Position numbers and translations under genes: made by a program
Notes under the pieces: model-generated
What the model was told of the DNA's origin: nothing
The model's input: the letters and a program-made list of their open reading frames with translations, nothing else
Databases searched by the model: none
Part shown: positions 10,862-22,975 of the stretch, piece by piece
Layout of the letters: every line of letters begins with the position of its first letter
Position numbering within the stretch: position 1 is the first letter of the stretch
Assembly (NCBI GenBank): GCA_003956705.1
Contig: QZCP01000334.1
Coordinates: forward strand, 365,718 to 429,717
Direction of reading: 5' to 3'
Length of the DNA stretch: 64,000 nucleotides
From: Brevipalpus yothersi
Taxonomy: Eukaryota > Arthropoda > Arachnida > Trombidiformes > Tenuipalpidae

Positions 10862-12562
10862 TTGTTATCTTTTTGCTCCTTAATTTATGTAAATATCACC
10901 ACTTTTGTAACCTGAATCGCATCGCATCAAGTCAGCAAAAGATATGAGGAAAAGTATCGTAATTTTCTACTTACGAATCTGAAATAAAGTAAGAAATATG
11001 TCAGAAGGCATTTTCTCAGAATAGAACTCAATAATTACAAGATTTGGTCGATTTAAGCATAGTGTTCAACAAAAAAGAGGAAAAAAGCAAACTTTATGAT
11101 CGATTCAATAATGAAACTCTTCGATTCTTTAGCTGCATCTCTATTCTCTTCATGAGATTAGGATTTTTCTACTTCTATCCTCTATTCCAAAGGCTTTTTT
11201 ACTGGAATTTCATGTCTTTCTTTATCCACTCGATAAATTCTTTCGGTAACAACTTTGAAAACTTTATCTGGCTTATTCTGACTAACATATATAACATGTT
11301 ATCACAAAGTATACACACACAATCACTATCAAAAGGTTCATGCCAATATTTTTCTTTTCCTCGCATTGGACTCATAAGGGTCACTTTTGTCGTGCCACTT
11401 TTCGGATTTTTCATCAAGTGAATGTTTGGCATATATTCAGCAATGGCACTTACAAGACTGATCGGAGGGCAACAGGCAGAAAATGAGCTCCTTGAATCCT
11501 TGAAATCTGATTGAAATTATTTGAAAATACATTATGTTCCTGTTCAAATTTTCGAGAATCGAGAAGCATCTCACCTAATTGCTAAGAAATATCAACCTAA
11601 GAATAGATTGGAATTGGCTGGATTGGTACTTGCATCAAGTGTAGAACACTTCCAGGTTGATCAACAGCCGCTCATCGACCAAGCCTTTTACCAGCCGTAC
11701 AAAGTGGTTTCTGTGTAAGATCTGGACAATCTACTATCGACACTTCAACATGCCACTCAAAAAGTGAGGATAACTGCTCCCACCGAATTGGAGAGAATTG
11801 GAGAGAATTTTTCCAAGTTCGGCTGGAACAATGGTGCAGAGATCCATGTTGTGAGTGATTAACGAGAGAAGTGAACAACCATTGATTCAGCAGCTAAGTT
11901 GTCAACATTTTGTGGGATAAAAAACTGAATTCGATATGATTCAACTAGACTGGTATGGACCAATGAAGAAAATCATCACTCAACGATATTGGCACAATTA
12001 TGAGAATCGATTAACATTAAATGATCTACTTTAAGAGATAAGTTTCCTGAAACACGAAGTTGTATATCCACTGCCATCCATTACGGTCAGATTAGAACAT
12101 CTAAAGTTCAATTCGAGCGAACTTTTGAATGTCCAACAAACAGGCAGATATTTAACGATTTTTAAAGAAAAAGAGTTTCTGGTTAAGATGCGCACCCTTG
12201 CAAATGGAAGATAATGTCTTTCTCTCCAAAAAGGAGTCAGAATTCCTCGTAAGATTGCTTCGAGGAATCAAAAAGCATAAAAAAGGTCTTGTTCAGATTG
12301 CACACAAACTTTCATCGATATTCAAAAGATTGCAGGTTTGTTTGATTTGGTTTGCTTTTACTCTAGACTAGGAATAATAGAAGGTGAGCATCAAAAATAA
12401 AAATATCAAAGCTTGAATAAAAATTTCAAGATTTCAAATCTTTCAAATGGAGTACAAATACTAGAGCCGTTTGAAAAAGCAAATACATGGGTGAACATGA
12501 CAATTCAGTCTGATAAGATTTAGGAAAGGCAACTTGGTAAAAATCAAGTTATAATGCAAAAT
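10862..12562. other. Intergenic region with possible decayed coding fragments
   Basis: The first part is the CCDC50 3' UTR. Between about 11430 and 12310 the + strand holds short open stretches in shifting frames interrupted by stops (for example 11521-11718 and about 12200-12310). They have protein-like composition but no family I recognise. They could be an old pseudogene or chance. Nothing else is seen. Confidence 0.3.
10983..10988 (+). terminator. Candidate poly(A) signal of CCDC50
   Basis: AATAAA about 120 bp after the CCDC50 stop codon, in an AT-rich stretch. Confidence 0.5.
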
Positions 12563-13932
12563 TCACTCTTTAGTTCTATCTTGAACGGGGAACATCAGAA
12601 CTTTCGATCTCATAAAGTTTAAAATAGGAAGCTCCTCTAAAATTTGATTAGCTTCTGAACTCAAGTCGGTCGGCCTTTTTTGCGATACTGGTGATATGTT
12701 TGATGAATTATGAATCTGTGAAATGAGCTGATGTAAAGGATCAGTTGATGATGATGAAATAATGGAAAGTGGTTTCAATGGACATCGATCCTCTTGGAGT
12801 AATTCGGCCTCTAAACCTTTTGAAAAAATGGAAAAAGAATAATGATGAATGGAGTCATCATTCAGAGAGATTAAAACTTACTGGATATTTTTGAAACATT
12901 CTTTGAACTACTTTTTGGAGAATTCGATGAATTGATGAAAAAGAAATCCAAATCAAGTGCATTTTGAGGAGAAGGTTTCTCTTCAGTGCGAACTGAGCTG
13001 GCCGAAGGACTTAGATTGGAATTTGTAGTAGGAGTCGAGAATCCACTAGTTTCAGGCTTATTATTATGCAATTCTTTGATATCTAGGCTGACTGTTTCTA
13101 TTCCAGATGATGAATTTAGCGATGAAGGAGGTGAACTTTTATTTGGTTCTAAAAGACCCAATCCTGAGGCAAAATTAGGCACACAGTTGTCAAATGTCTG
13201 GAAGAATGGAGAAGCGGAAAAGCGTGAAGCAGACAAGAACAGACATGAAAGAAAGACATCAGTTTGAGGAGGGCGAATAGCTTAAAGCCTGTAATGTGGA
13301 CGAATTGAAGCGTAAAACTCACTATTTCTGGTTGAGGACGGATTTTGAGCGCTTCAAGGAAAACTTGGAATGTATGAGAGGATTTCCAGTTCAATTTTAA
13401 TGAAGAAGTCTCATCCTGATTGAGAAGATTTTCCCATAACTTTCGGCTAGCAGAAAAAGACAGGTAAGTTGTATATGAGATGGATTTTGAATTGAAAACA
13501 AAATCGTATTTCATACCTGTGAATAGGTCTTCCTTGAAATAAGTCACTTGAAACAGATGTTTCTTCATCCAATCTTTGATTTATTAGAGGAAAAGTATCA
13601 CGTATTATTGCAGTCACATTTGAATCAACTTGATTGACGATAGGTGCACTTGAGGCCTTGAAAGATGAAGAATTATCAGGTGCAGCTTCCGTTTCTCCAC
13701 TGGTCACAAAAGCAGCAAATTGATCACCTTGATTCACCTGAGCCTCTTGAAAATCAGCAAAATCTCCAAAATCATCATCATCATCACCAAAATTATCATT
13801 CACTTCATTTGGACCAAGATTTACGTGGACAACATCGACTTTATCATCTTTAGTTGTATTGTCCAGTTTTGTATTCTCAATATTCTTTGACTCTATTTGA
13901 TCGATGTCCTGGGTGATATTCTCCATACTCAT
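12563..13932 (-). CDS. AFTPH: Aftiphilin homologue
   Basis: Clathrin-accessory protein of the trans-Golgi/endosome route that binds AP-1 and clathrin. Exons on - are 13517..13932, 13323..13446, 12882..13197 and 12563..12810, with phases consistent throughout, giving 367 residues. The N-terminus carries the acidic phenylalanine motif DDDDDFGDFADF (about residues 50-61), typical of adaptor-ear ligands. The middle has LWENLLNQDE...LNWKSSHTFQVFLEALKI followed by FASGLGLLEPNK, the conserved aftiphilin clathrin-binding block. The end, LPILNFMRSKVLMFP, matches the family C-terminus. It is much shorter than the vertebrate protein (about 900 residues) but keeps the diagnostic parts in order. The start is the ATG at 13932 (MSMEN), with a second ATG two codons on. 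It is divergent from ataxin-3. Confidence 0.85.
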
Positions 13933-14842
13933 TCACGAGATCGCAAGCAATTCAGATGAGGCCGAAAAATCTTCATATCAGCTTTATCCACTCTTTCTTT
14001 CTCTCTCTCTTCCTCTTGAAACTATCTACAGCTGAAAATAATATTGCAATCATCAGATGAAGAGTTACAGAGATTGATTACAATAAGAATATGTACTTAC
14101 ATTGCACATCACTTTCCTTCTTCTTACCTAAAAGATATGTATCAACATCACCAAGAGGTAAACCTTTGGTTAAGCATCAACAACTATGGCTATTAAAAAA
14201 AATCATCTCCAATTGTCTACCAATTTAACAATAAAATCACTTTCAAATCTACTATCACCACGATACAGATGATATTTAAACATCCAGTATAAACAATTCA
14301 CCTCGTCAACCAAACACATACACACAACCAGAAAAGAACAAAAAAAATTGAATTAAAAATGATCAAAATTGAGGTAGTAGCTGATTATCACACACACATA
14401 CACACAGTTAATTCAAATCATCATCTAACCGTAAAACATGATTAAAACACAAAACTATTCTCTCTACACAAGATGATTGTGATGATGATGATCATCATTT
14501 CTTGATGTTAATCAAGACTTTTTCACTTTGATCACTTTTTTTGTTTCACTTCTCTTACTCAAAGCCAACAGCATTACTAAAGCAATTTTCATTGCGCATT
14601 GACATCAGCTTCAAGCAAGTTGAAATGAATTTTCTTTCATTTTTCGTATCAACATCAACACACACATCAAAGCTTGTATGCATTGAGAACATGTATTATA
14701 TCTCATGTGAATATATAAGTATTGAATTTTGATAATTATTGGGGTGATATATATGTGTATAGTGGTGTTTTGAATTGAATTGAAGTGAGATAGAATAGTT
14801 TTCAAATCATATTCATACATACACATTTTTCAGAAGCCGAGT
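13933..14842. promoter_or_regulatory. Shared divergent region between aftiphilin and ataxin-3
   Basis: About 0.9 kb separate the two divergently transcribed start codons, so both promoters and 5' UTRs must lie here. The region is AT-rich with CACACA runs and ATCATC runs. I cannot place a core promoter. No further coding exon is seen. Confidence 0.4.
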
Positions 14843-16185
14843 ATGGATCTCATATTCCATGAAAAGGTAAATGTTTACATTTCTACTGGTGTAGAGACTT
14901 TGCGTTCTGTGTGTGTTTTGATATTTTTAATTGAATATGTGTATGTGTATATTTTAATTGTGTTTATTTTTCTATTTTCTACTTTCTGATTGTTTATAGC
15001 AAGAGGGTCAATTATGTGCCAAACATTGTCTCAATTCACTTCTGCAAGGACCTTATTTTACCGAGGTCGATTTGGCGAGTATCGCAAAGTTGGTTGATGA
15101 TGAAGAGAAGAAGAAAATGGCAGAAGGAGGTGAAAATCGAGAAGGATATCTTCAATTCATCGCGGTGATTATATTTTATTATCTATGCAACTTTTATTTA
15201 CTGTCTATTGATTATTCATTTGACCTTGATGATCATTTAGATTGCTAGGGTCATGTAAGAGTCTCGTTCTTCCTTGAGGACATACACAATTCAGACTTGT
15301 CATTATTGCCCACGAATAACATTCATCCTAGTTTCACGTTAAATTTGAATGTGGGAATCATTTGACATCTATTTCCTGCTTTAAGCTCAATATTGTTTGT
15401 CTCAAAAGAAAACCCATTATAATTCTTGTATGATTTTTCTTTTGAAATATCTCCTCCTCATTATATCATATTTCTATCATCCTTCTCAGAGCCCATCTTC
15501 GAACATGGATGACAGTGGATATTTTTCAATACAAGTTATCGCCAATGCTTTGAAAGTCTGGAATCTTGATTTGATCCCGTACAAAAGTAAAAATCCAATT
15601 GCTGAAATGGCTCGAATAGATCCCACGTGAGTATCATCATTTGGAATTGAAATTTTTTCTATCTATCAAAAATCTATCAATAATAGAAGACGAAAAGATT
15701 TTCCTTTAAAGTCACCTCTTGCAATTTCAAATCTTTGTAATTTTCTACCTAGATCTCAAAAATGCTACATATGCAACTATCGAGATCATTGGTTCACCAT
15801 AAGAAAGATTGGCCAACAGTGGTTCAACTTAAACTCCCTACTGAATGCACCTGAACTCATTTCTGACACCTATCTTTCTCTGTTTTTGGCCCAATTGATC
15901 ACCGAAGGATATTCGATATTCATTGTCACCGGAGATCTTCCCTCATGTGAATCAGACCAAGTATTGTCAACCATGAGAGTTGAACAGAAAGCCAAACCTC
16001 GACTTGACGATATAGCTAAAAGCAACGAATTACGTGAAAAAATACCCGAGATGCAAAAGATTATCGAAGAAGAAGATCAACAAGACACAGCATTACAACG
16101 GGCGATCCAGGCAAGCCTTCAAACAAATATGGATGAAGAACAAAGACAGATTCAGGCAGCAATTGCAATGAGTCTTGAACAGTAA
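14843..16185 (+). CDS. ATXN3: Ataxin-3 (Josephin deubiquitinase)
   Basis: Cysteine-protease deubiquitinase that trims ubiquitin chains in protein quality control. Exons are 14843..14866, 15000..15164, 15490..15626 and 15753..16185, giving 252 residues. The Josephin domain spans about residues 1-180 with the triad C14 (GQLCAKHC), H121 (DHWFTIRKIG) and N136 (WFNLNSLL). The signature NMDDSGYFSIQVIANALKVW is intact. Two ubiquitin-interacting motifs follow (DTALQRAIQASLQ and EEQRQIQAAIAMSLEQ), the second ending the protein. There is no polyglutamine tract, and the tail after the catalytic domain is short compared with human ATXN3 (about 360 residues). Introns are 133, 325 and 126 bp. Confidence 0.96.
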
Positions 16186-17359
16186 TCATTAAACACCCTT
16201 TGAAACTAGCAACTGTTAGCTGAGGGCTTCGTTTATCCATTCTTTCTACTGACGGAAGCTTAATGATAGTCCATGATGAAATATTTTCATTTTCATTCGT
16301 TAGAATCTTTTAAACAAAATCAGATATGGATATGTATATGAATTCTTTTCCCTCTATTTCCTTCAAAAAGGAGCAAAATATCATCTATTCAACATTTTTA
16401 TCAACTTTCAACTTTCAACTTCGACAGAATTTAAAAATCAAAATCAATCTGTATTTGTCATAAATCTCATGGTGAGAGCATGTATTCTCCCTTACACTTG
16501 AAATTTGAAAATCTCTCCTAAGTGAGAATACTCAGTGTCTTCTCGAGATTTTTCAGAATAAGATTCTTTAAATGCCTGCTGTTAAGAACCAATAATTTTC
16601 AAATATTTTCCCATGCATCGACTCAATGAATAACATTGGCAATTTTTTCATCCAATTTTTTTTCTCATGATCTCTCCCAACAATCACGATCATCACCCAA
16701 ATAACATCTTCATGTTTATTTCACGAGATCGGGCTTGAGAGCGAATAATTTACTTGTTCAGGATGTGGACGTCAATCTGTTTCTTATCTCAATCAAATGC
16801 ATATCAGCTGTGATAGGTGGGAGCTTCTATATTTATCAAAACATTTACACCTGACAGCTGAATTGATCGAAACAGATTTCATCATTGATCCATGCTAATT
16901 TCAACTAAATCTAATCAGCCCATCTAGTGTGAAGTTCCGTTGATTTGTTAGAGGGAGAGATTCAACTTTTGCTTGAAACTCAAGGGACACAATTAATCTT
17001 CTCTCTACAATGATTTGAAAGACTGAATGGGTGATTCAGAAAACGAGAAGAGATTGAGCGAACTCTCATTTTTTTTATTTTGTGTCGAGTAGGTTCTTTA
17101 CTAAGTTTCCTAGAAACCAAAATTGATCAGATATGACAGGGATATTTTGTGAAGTAACACGACGCCTCAGGGCTGGAAAGACGCTTTAAAGGCACATATG
17201 ATAGCACGCTTGATTCTCAAATTCTTCACAAACAGACAATTATCCGAGGCAAGAGGAAAGTCTCGGTTTTGTATTTTAAAAATATTGTTCCATTATGTAA
17301 CAAGAAATGATGCTCAATCACCGTACTTTGATGCTTCATAAAAACCAAAGAATCGTTTT
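16186..17359. other. Convergent intergenic region between ATXN3 and RAB8
   Basis: AT-rich sequence between two convergent genes; it must contain both 3' UTRs. No open frame with recognisable homology, no repeat and no RNA gene was seen. Confidence 0.5.
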
Positions 17360-19218
17360 CTAAATTGTACAAATCCAACGACTTGTTTTCTTAAATGGTT
17401 CACTAACTCTCACTTGCTGCCCGGTTCGAAGTGGGTTTGCATTTTCCTAAGGAAAAAGAGAAGAAAAGTCATTCAATTGAGAATAAATCTGTACATGAGA
17501 GAGTGAGAGTAAGAATGTTCAAGGCGAGGGAAAACTACCACTCTGTTTGAGTTCGTTACTCAAACGCAGCCATATGGTTGATAAGATGAGTAAAATGTAT
17601 CAATCGACCCGGATAGGATAACCAAGAGAGGAAGAATATAGAAAGCAACTCACCTTCTGCAAGCCACAAAGTAAGAGGAAACATTGAAAAAGATGGATAA
17701 AAAAGTGATTAGAAAACGGAATGTAAATGAGTATTCATCATACTAACCATTTTCTTTTCAACTCTCCTTTTGATGTCTCTTGAAAGAGTAATGAATGCTT
17801 CCTCAATGTTAATATTAGTTTTTGCACTTGTTTCCATGAATTTTATACCATATTCAATCGCTAACTGCAATTAAGAGCATCAAACAGATTAGTCACAATC
17901 AGCTCAAGAATCATGTTGAATATAAAATTTAAAAATGTGAAAACGGCCTTTGATGACGATTTCCGATAGAGGTAAAGTAGTCTGATAGACGATGTCAGGT
18001 GATTAGGGCTCAATAGAAAGTGTAGAGGAAAAAAGGAAAGTACAATTCATGTTCGATCAAACTGGCCCTGATCCCTTCGGGCAGGTAAAGAAAGGATTCT
18101 TCGAGGAAAAGTAAGAGGGAAAACTTTGAGCTCTGATTAGGGAACTGAGAGGATGAGCTGAAATATTACAAGGAATGAATTTTCATTTCATTCATCACTT
18201 GCACAGTCAGCTTCTCTCCCTCTTTTGATAAAGAGGTGTGAAATACAAAGGCAGATGTGAAAAGATGCATCCCTTATATGGAAGTATAGAGGGAACATTT
18301 ATATGCATGTGGAAAATCGTTTCAGGGAGTGACAACCAAAACGGTAACAAGTGTGGCCAAGGAGATAGATGAGAAGGTCAGGCCCAAGGAAGTTAGTGAA
18401 TGCTTGTTAACTATGGTGAGTTTTCATTTACCTGTTCCCCCCGTTCCTTTGTTACTTCTCTATCCTCATCTTTATCGCATTTGTTACCAAGAATCATCTT
18501 GTCTACATCGGAGGAAGCATGTTCCTCAATATTTCGAACCCAATTTTTTATATTTTCAAAAGATTTCTCATTGGTGACATCATAGACCAACATTATACCC
18601 ATAGCTCCTCGATAATAGGCGGTAGTAATTGTTCTAAATCGTTCTTGTCCCGCAGTGTCCCACACTTGAAGTTTCACTTTTTTGCCTTCCAATTCGATTG
18701 TTCTGATTTTGAAATCAATGCCTGGTAGATAGAGGAAGAAAAATAAGTAGCCGGTTAGATCCAAAATTAAAGTAAACTTCCAGTTCAGTTAAGATCAGTC
18801 AACATGCTTCACCCTGGCTTTTTTTGATAAGGAAAGGAATGATTCACAAAAATCTAGGGTGTGTTGTTGATTATTATTTTCTTCAAGCCATGGGAACATA
18901 CATATCTACATGTAAACTTGTTGCTCTTGAATGAGTCAACAAACATGATGGTTAAGTCGAGAAGTCTCTCTTTCTCTCTCTTTCTTTCTCTCTCTCTCGA
19001 TCACATCACGGAAGAAGGGAAATGAACAGGGTGAGATGACAAAAGAATAGCAACGCCCGAGAGTAATTGATTGGATAAAATTAATACTCACCTATGGTTG
19101 ATATGAATGTTTGATGAAAGACTTCCTCAGAAAATCTGAACAAAATGCATGTCTTTCCGACACCAGAATCACCGATAAGCAATAATTTGAATAGATAATC
19201 ATAACTCTTATTAGACAT
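17360..19218 (-). CDS. RAB8: Rab8-family small GTPase
   Basis: Membrane-traffic GTPase of the post-Golgi exocytic and ciliary route. Exons on - are 19092..19218, 18432..18721, 17748..17864 and 17360..17446, all in frame, giving 206 residues (human RAB8A 207). The P-loop GDSGVGKT is at about 16-23. Switch I ends FISTIGIDFKIRTIEL, switch II is WDTAGQERFRTITTAYYRG, and the base-specificity motifs NKCD and ETSAK are present. The C-terminal exon (ENANPLRTGQQVRV...WICTI) aligns with the Rab8 tail but ends Cys-Thr-Ile-stop, one residue short of a CaaX box. A 567-bp intron separates exons 2 and 3. It is divergent from PREB. Confidence 0.95.
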
Positions 19219-20477
19219 GGTGATATTTGTGTGTATGTAAATATATGTGTATGTGTGTGTGTGTTTTATGCGTGAATGGAAGATGTGTGTGTGAAAAGAG
19301 GAAATGGTAAATGATGCAAAAAGGGTTTTTCTCTTCTTTCAAACAAACAAACAAACAAACACACAAGTTGATTTTGGATGATTGTCAGCAGATGAGATGG
19401 TGAGGTAAATGTCCTCGTGGAAAAAGATACAGTCACTGGATATATAGAGAGACTTGTGTGTGTGTGTGAGTGTAGAAAAATTTTGCTTGCTTCTTCGTTT
19501 TCACAAATAAATGATAATAGTTAAATAGAGGCAGCAAGAAAAAAAAGTGAAAGAAATCTCGAGAGTTGAATCAACTGATATTCCTCCAACTACTACTTTA
19601 GTAGTACTGTACTTTTTGGACCCCGTTAAAAAGACGATCTCCAATCAACACACACACACGATACAGTAACCAGAACAATATTGTGATTAATCCAAAATGA
19701 CGACCAGCCGAAATGTTATAGCCGATGGATTTGATGAACAAGTTTTATCAAGATGAAGAAAAAAAAAATAAAGGCAACACAGACAACTCACACACACACA
19801 GAGAAAGAGTCTCTTTCAAAGAGAGAAGTTGAACAAAAAAGGGCGATCAAGTTGAAAGAGAAATAATCCAAAAGAGAGAGAGAGAAAGAGAAAGGCAACT
19901 GAAAGGAAGAGAGAAAGAATCTTGAATGTGTTTATATGAGTGTGTGTTAAGTGTGATTATCACAACAAATCGGATGGTAAATCAGATTGGCAATACATAT
20001 ATATTTTCAATCACAATTTTAAGTAACAAAATTTGATTGATAATCACCAATCAAATTGATTGATTAATTTTTCACTTCGTCTCTCTTCTCTCTCCTCTAA
20101 ACTACACACAAAAATTAATCACAAATTAAACAAAATAATTATCACACTCAAGAAAATGATATTGAAAAATGCTTTTTTGATGTCAACTTTATCAGCCAAC
20201 AGATGGCAGTAGCAGCGCATGTTTGAAAATAGATGCACTCTAGCGCCATCTGTAGGAAATTTGTTTCTTATTCATGATCAAAACAGAAAAAGTTGTCTTT
20301 GAGTGACTGACGTGGAATGTGTGCCTTTGAGCTTAGATCAGAAATGATGATGATCATGATGATGATACTTTTTAATTAAGGTGGTAAAAAATATATACTG
20401 TTTACTTTCCACATATAAATCATAGGGTGATCGTATGTGTCTACCGTTGGGTGGGATATTTAATTGAATAGACCAGT
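19219..20477. promoter_or_regulatory. Divergent promoter region between RAB8 and PREB
   Basis: About 1.26 kb between divergent start codons. It holds TG/CA runs near 19240-19270, 19450-19475 and 19790-19800, an (AAAC)n run near 19343, GA-rich segments near 19870-19920, and a pair of inverted AGATGGC words at 20200-20252. I recognise no coding exon. Both promoters and 5' UTRs are expected here. Confidence 0.45.
20200..20252. promoter_or_regulatory. Inverted pair of CAGATGGC words
   Basis: CAGATGGC at 20200-20207 and its reverse complement GCCATCTG at 20245-20252, the latter inside TAGCGCCATCTGT. On the - strand the second site reads ACAGATGGCGCTA, close to published insect CTCF-like cores (AGRTGGCGC). 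The first site resembles the core less well beyond AGATGGC. Binding is an inference. Confidence 0.4.
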
Positions 20478-22073
20478 ATGAAGAATGGTCATATACTGGT
20501 CAAAGTGGATATACCGCTGTATATGGTGAAAGTGATCAATGATAGACACATATTGGTGGCCGGTGGTGGTGGATCGGCAAATACCGGTGTACGAAATGCT
20601 GTGGAAATATATGAACTTTTACCATGTTTCAATTATAGGGGTGCCATAAGAGTTGCTGGTGGTGGTGGTGGTGGTGGAGGTGGTAATTCGAGTAAGAATA
20701 CACCATGTACAGTGAAAGTTTTGCAAAGATATTATACCGACAATCGTGCGATAATGAGTGGAGTTGTTTTTCGTGATGGTAGACAATTGATTCTTATTGG
20801 TGGTGGAATCAATGGTGAATGTATTTTCTATCATGTAAAGCCTACCATACAAGAGATACATCGTTCCAATGGTTATATGTCAAATGATGCTCATCGTGAT
20901 TCATTTAGTGCATTGAATAAGGTTCGACGTCGAAGAACAAGCTCATCTGGTAGTACTGACAGTATCAGAGATTCACATTTCATCAAGTAAGTTCTAACAT
21001 GATCAATCATTGATCTGCTGATTTTCTTCGTATCTAGTCTATGTTCTATCAAACTTTAATCAATCTTTTCTCCTTCATCATCATTCTATAGTAATTTGAA
21101 GACTACACAAGAAGAGGAAAATGAAGAACCATTTGTTGATGGACAGTCTGATGTCAAGTCTAACCATGTAAATCACATCGTTGAATCTCGACTCAATGGA
21201 GCTGAAATAGCATTCAGCTATGAACTTGAAAAATTGACTAGTTTTGTGGCTGATTTCCAATCAGATTCCAAAAACGATGAACCTTTTGTGAAAGTGATTC
21301 GATATAATCCAGTTTCTAGTGTCTTGGTTACCGGTGGTGCTGATGGACACATCAGAGTTTGGAGATATCCTGAGGCCACTAAATTGATTGATATATTTGC
21401 TCACACTGATGAAATTGATGATCTAGATATTAATGAAGCAGGCACATTGATTGTCAGTGTATCTCGTGATGGTCACGCGTATGTGTGGAATGCCACTGAT
21501 GGCAGTAAATCACTAGAACTCGAATGTCAGCTACCTGTGATAAAGAATTCTACAAAACTTTTGAAATATCTTATTCGAGCTTGCCGATTTGGTTATTCAA
21601 GCGGCTCAAGCTATAAATTATACACTATACATAATCCAGCTGTGCGTGAGAAGCCACCTCATCATGCATTCATTTGCAAATGGAATACAAATTTCACCAT
21701 TGACTCGATCGCTTCTCTAGGCCCGATTGTTGCCTCATCTATGACCATTTCGGAAGATGGCAATTATATTGGAATTGGTACTCAAGACGGTGTAGTGGAC
21801 ATTTATGAAGCATCCGTTTTACGAAGGATCTACACTGCTCCTAGAGCTCACAACATTTTTGTGACAGGATTGGAATTTTTGCCTGTCTGTTCCGAGTCTA
21901 AGCGTCTCACTGGTGATAGTGATTGCTCGCTGATCAGTATATCAGTGGATCGACGAATAGTGTTACATAATATTAATAGGAGAAAGTCAATTGGTTTCTT
22001 CACTTTCATATTTACCTATTTGCTGTCCTTATTTTGTATCTACGTGATATTTATAGGCTTGATTGATCTATGA
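20478..22073 (+). CDS. PREB: PREB / Sec12, ER guanine exchange factor for Sar1
   Basis: WD40 beta-propeller anchored in the ER membrane that activates Sar1 to start COPII coat assembly. Exons are 20478..20986 and 21092..22073, joined in phase 2, giving 496 residues. The N-terminal strand IPLYMVKVINDRHILVAGGGGSANTG carries the AGGGG-x-KTG-like loop typical of Sec12 that contacts Sar1. Later blades include LVTGGADGHIRVWRYP, LIVSVSRDGHAYVWN, IRACRFGYS and LGLGT-like YIGIGTQDGVVDIYEA, all matching PREB order. The last approximately 28 residues (SIGFFTFIFTYLLSLFCIYV...) form the single C-terminal membrane anchor. A GGT run encodes a poly-Gly loop (about 9 Gly) near residue 60. A stop codon in frame at 20470 supports this start. 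Confidence 0.92.
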
Positions 22074-22975
22074 ATACCTGGGACATCTTATAGGTTCATT
22101 ATGAGTGAATCTAGTTTTTGTGATACCTTCAGAAGGATAATCCAAGAGAATGCCGAATTTTTATGATTGAATTAATATTATTTTCCATGTTGGCCTGCTT
22201 GTTATGCAGGTTGTATATTTCTTCTTATTTGTAAATTAGTGAAAAATTTTGTCAAGATTAAATCTATCTCGACTTTGTAAAATGTGTCAAGTTTCATATT
22301 GTGGTAAGAAAAATTAGCTTACTCAACAATCATCTTGTTTATTGCTCCAGAACCATCATTCATCGGAGAGAATCAATAACCTCAATTCCTGTATATCTAT
22401 GCTCAAATTTGTTCTTTAGGCATCCTTACTCACCATCGTTCCGAATTAGATCTTCGTAAAAAACTAGTCTCATCGAATCATGAAATGAATGCAAATAAGA
22501 TGTCATTGAAATTTTATCGAAAAGCCACTTCTAGCTAAGGTTTCCAGATGGTGAAATTGGCACTTTCTACGATCTGATCGTATGGATATACCTCTAAAAA
22601 CTCGAGGAATCAAGAATATTGATTCCTAACATTCGATAAAATCTTTGATTTATCATTGGTTTCGACAAATCAGTTGAACCAATGAGGAAATTGATTTGCT
22701 GCATTTTTCCATACTCACATCCTCTGAACATATTTATTCTTGATTCATAGCCATAACGGTGGTATTCTCTTTTCCTCCTAAAAACACGAGGTGGATAGAG
22801 AACACGCATTTTTTCCCCGATATCACCATGAGATGGAGCGTGAGCAAAATCATCGAAAAATGATTTAAAAATTTTTGATAAAAATTAGGAACATGATGAT
22901 TCAAACTTTTAGCTATACAAAAGAGGTCATGAAACCGTTTTTGAAAAACAATTGCTAATATTGCGAAAGAGACAA
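22074..22975. other. Intergenic region between PREB and RWDD1
   Basis: Convergent 3' sides of PREB and RWDD1. AT-rich, no gene recognised. The 71-codon open frame on - at 22594-22809 has no similarity that I know. Confidence 0.5.

Noticed and set aside
11044..11421. 125-codon frame on + rich in Phe and Ile
   Set aside because: Composition of AT-rich non-coding DNA with no domain; it sits directly after the CCDC50 3' end.
17641..17660. Possible 3-nt microexon (AAG flanked by TTGCAG and GTGAGT) in the last RAB8 intron
   Set aside because: It would add one Lys and keep frame, but three bases between consensus-like sites can occur by chance; no evidence.
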